Source: an uncultured bacterium (lineage in GTDB: Bacteria; CAIJMQ01). Taken from it: a DNA stretch of 5,390 nucleotides. The stretch is taken from assembly GCA_903821905.1 (NCBI GenBank), contig CAIJMQ010000024.1, positions 1-5,390 on the forward strand, in the 5' to 3' direction. Shown piece by piece: positions 5,373-5,390 of the stretch. The notes beneath the pieces were generated by a model. It did no database searches and had not been told where the DNA came from. It saw only the letters and a list, made by a program, of their open reading frames with translations. The first letter of the stretch is position 1; each line of letters starts with the position of its first letter. A program made the translations under genes and the position numbers.

Positions 5373-5390
5373 GTAATTAATAAAACATAA
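5343..5390 (+). repeat. 48-bp direct repeat, copy 2 (reaches the window end)
   Basis: Identical to 4812-4859 up to the last base of the window. The next base of copy 1 is A, so the repeat may continue outside. Its coincidence with the window end suggests a contig that stops at a repeat, or a tandem array whose next unit would begin here. Confidence 0.95.

Noticed and set aside
4812-5390. CRISPR array or insertion sequence based on the direct repeat
   Set aside because: Only two copies, 531 bases apart, containing coding sequence, with no transposase, no terminal inverted repeats and no target duplication visible.

Overview
The window is a bacterial, A+T-rich segment, probably one end of a metagenome contig. 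It looks like a previously unassigned radical-SAM RiPP locus (ribosomally made, post-translationally modified peptide). All recognisable genes lie on the + strand. A perfect Shine-Dalgarno site before the last gene argues against Bacteroidota. The cellulase architecture resembles cellulolytic Bacillota, but the sequence alone does not fix a phylum.

Layout: (1) 1-150, the 3' end of a peptide gene whose product has a DVSGG junction followed by a core with ten cysteines. (2) 269-1777, a 502-residue radical SAM enzyme with an apparent PqqD-like N-terminal recognition domain and a C-terminal SPASM-type auxiliary cluster region. (3) 1917-2864, a fusion of a SirB1/transglutaminase-like Cys-His domain with four TPR repeats. 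(4) 2976-4841, a secreted GH5 (probably GH5_4) glucanase with an Ig-like X2 module and a possible CBM46-like C-terminal domain. (5) 4927-5109, a 60-residue second precursor with the same DVSGG junction, but with ten consecutive prolines between cysteines. (6) 5110-5390, no intact gene; it holds a 79-nt, 33-bp hairpin, a decayed copy of the glucanase 3' end, and a perfect 48-bp repeat of 4812-4859 that runs exactly to the window end.

Working model (inference): the radical SAM/SPASM enzyme binds precursor leaders through its N-terminal domain and modifies cysteine-containing cores. The leader is cut after the Gly-Gly of DVSGG. The TPR/transglutaminase-like protein is a candidate processing or scaffold protein. 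No exporter or C39 peptidase is visible, so that part would lie outside the window or elsewhere. The glucanase may be an unrelated neighbour, although its promoter-like element closely matches that of the second precursor and its 3' end belongs to the repeat that brackets the precursor.

The most interesting elements are the two very different cores behind one leader junction, the Cys-Pro10-Cys core, the repeat-bracketed precursor cassette, and the long hairpin downstream of it.
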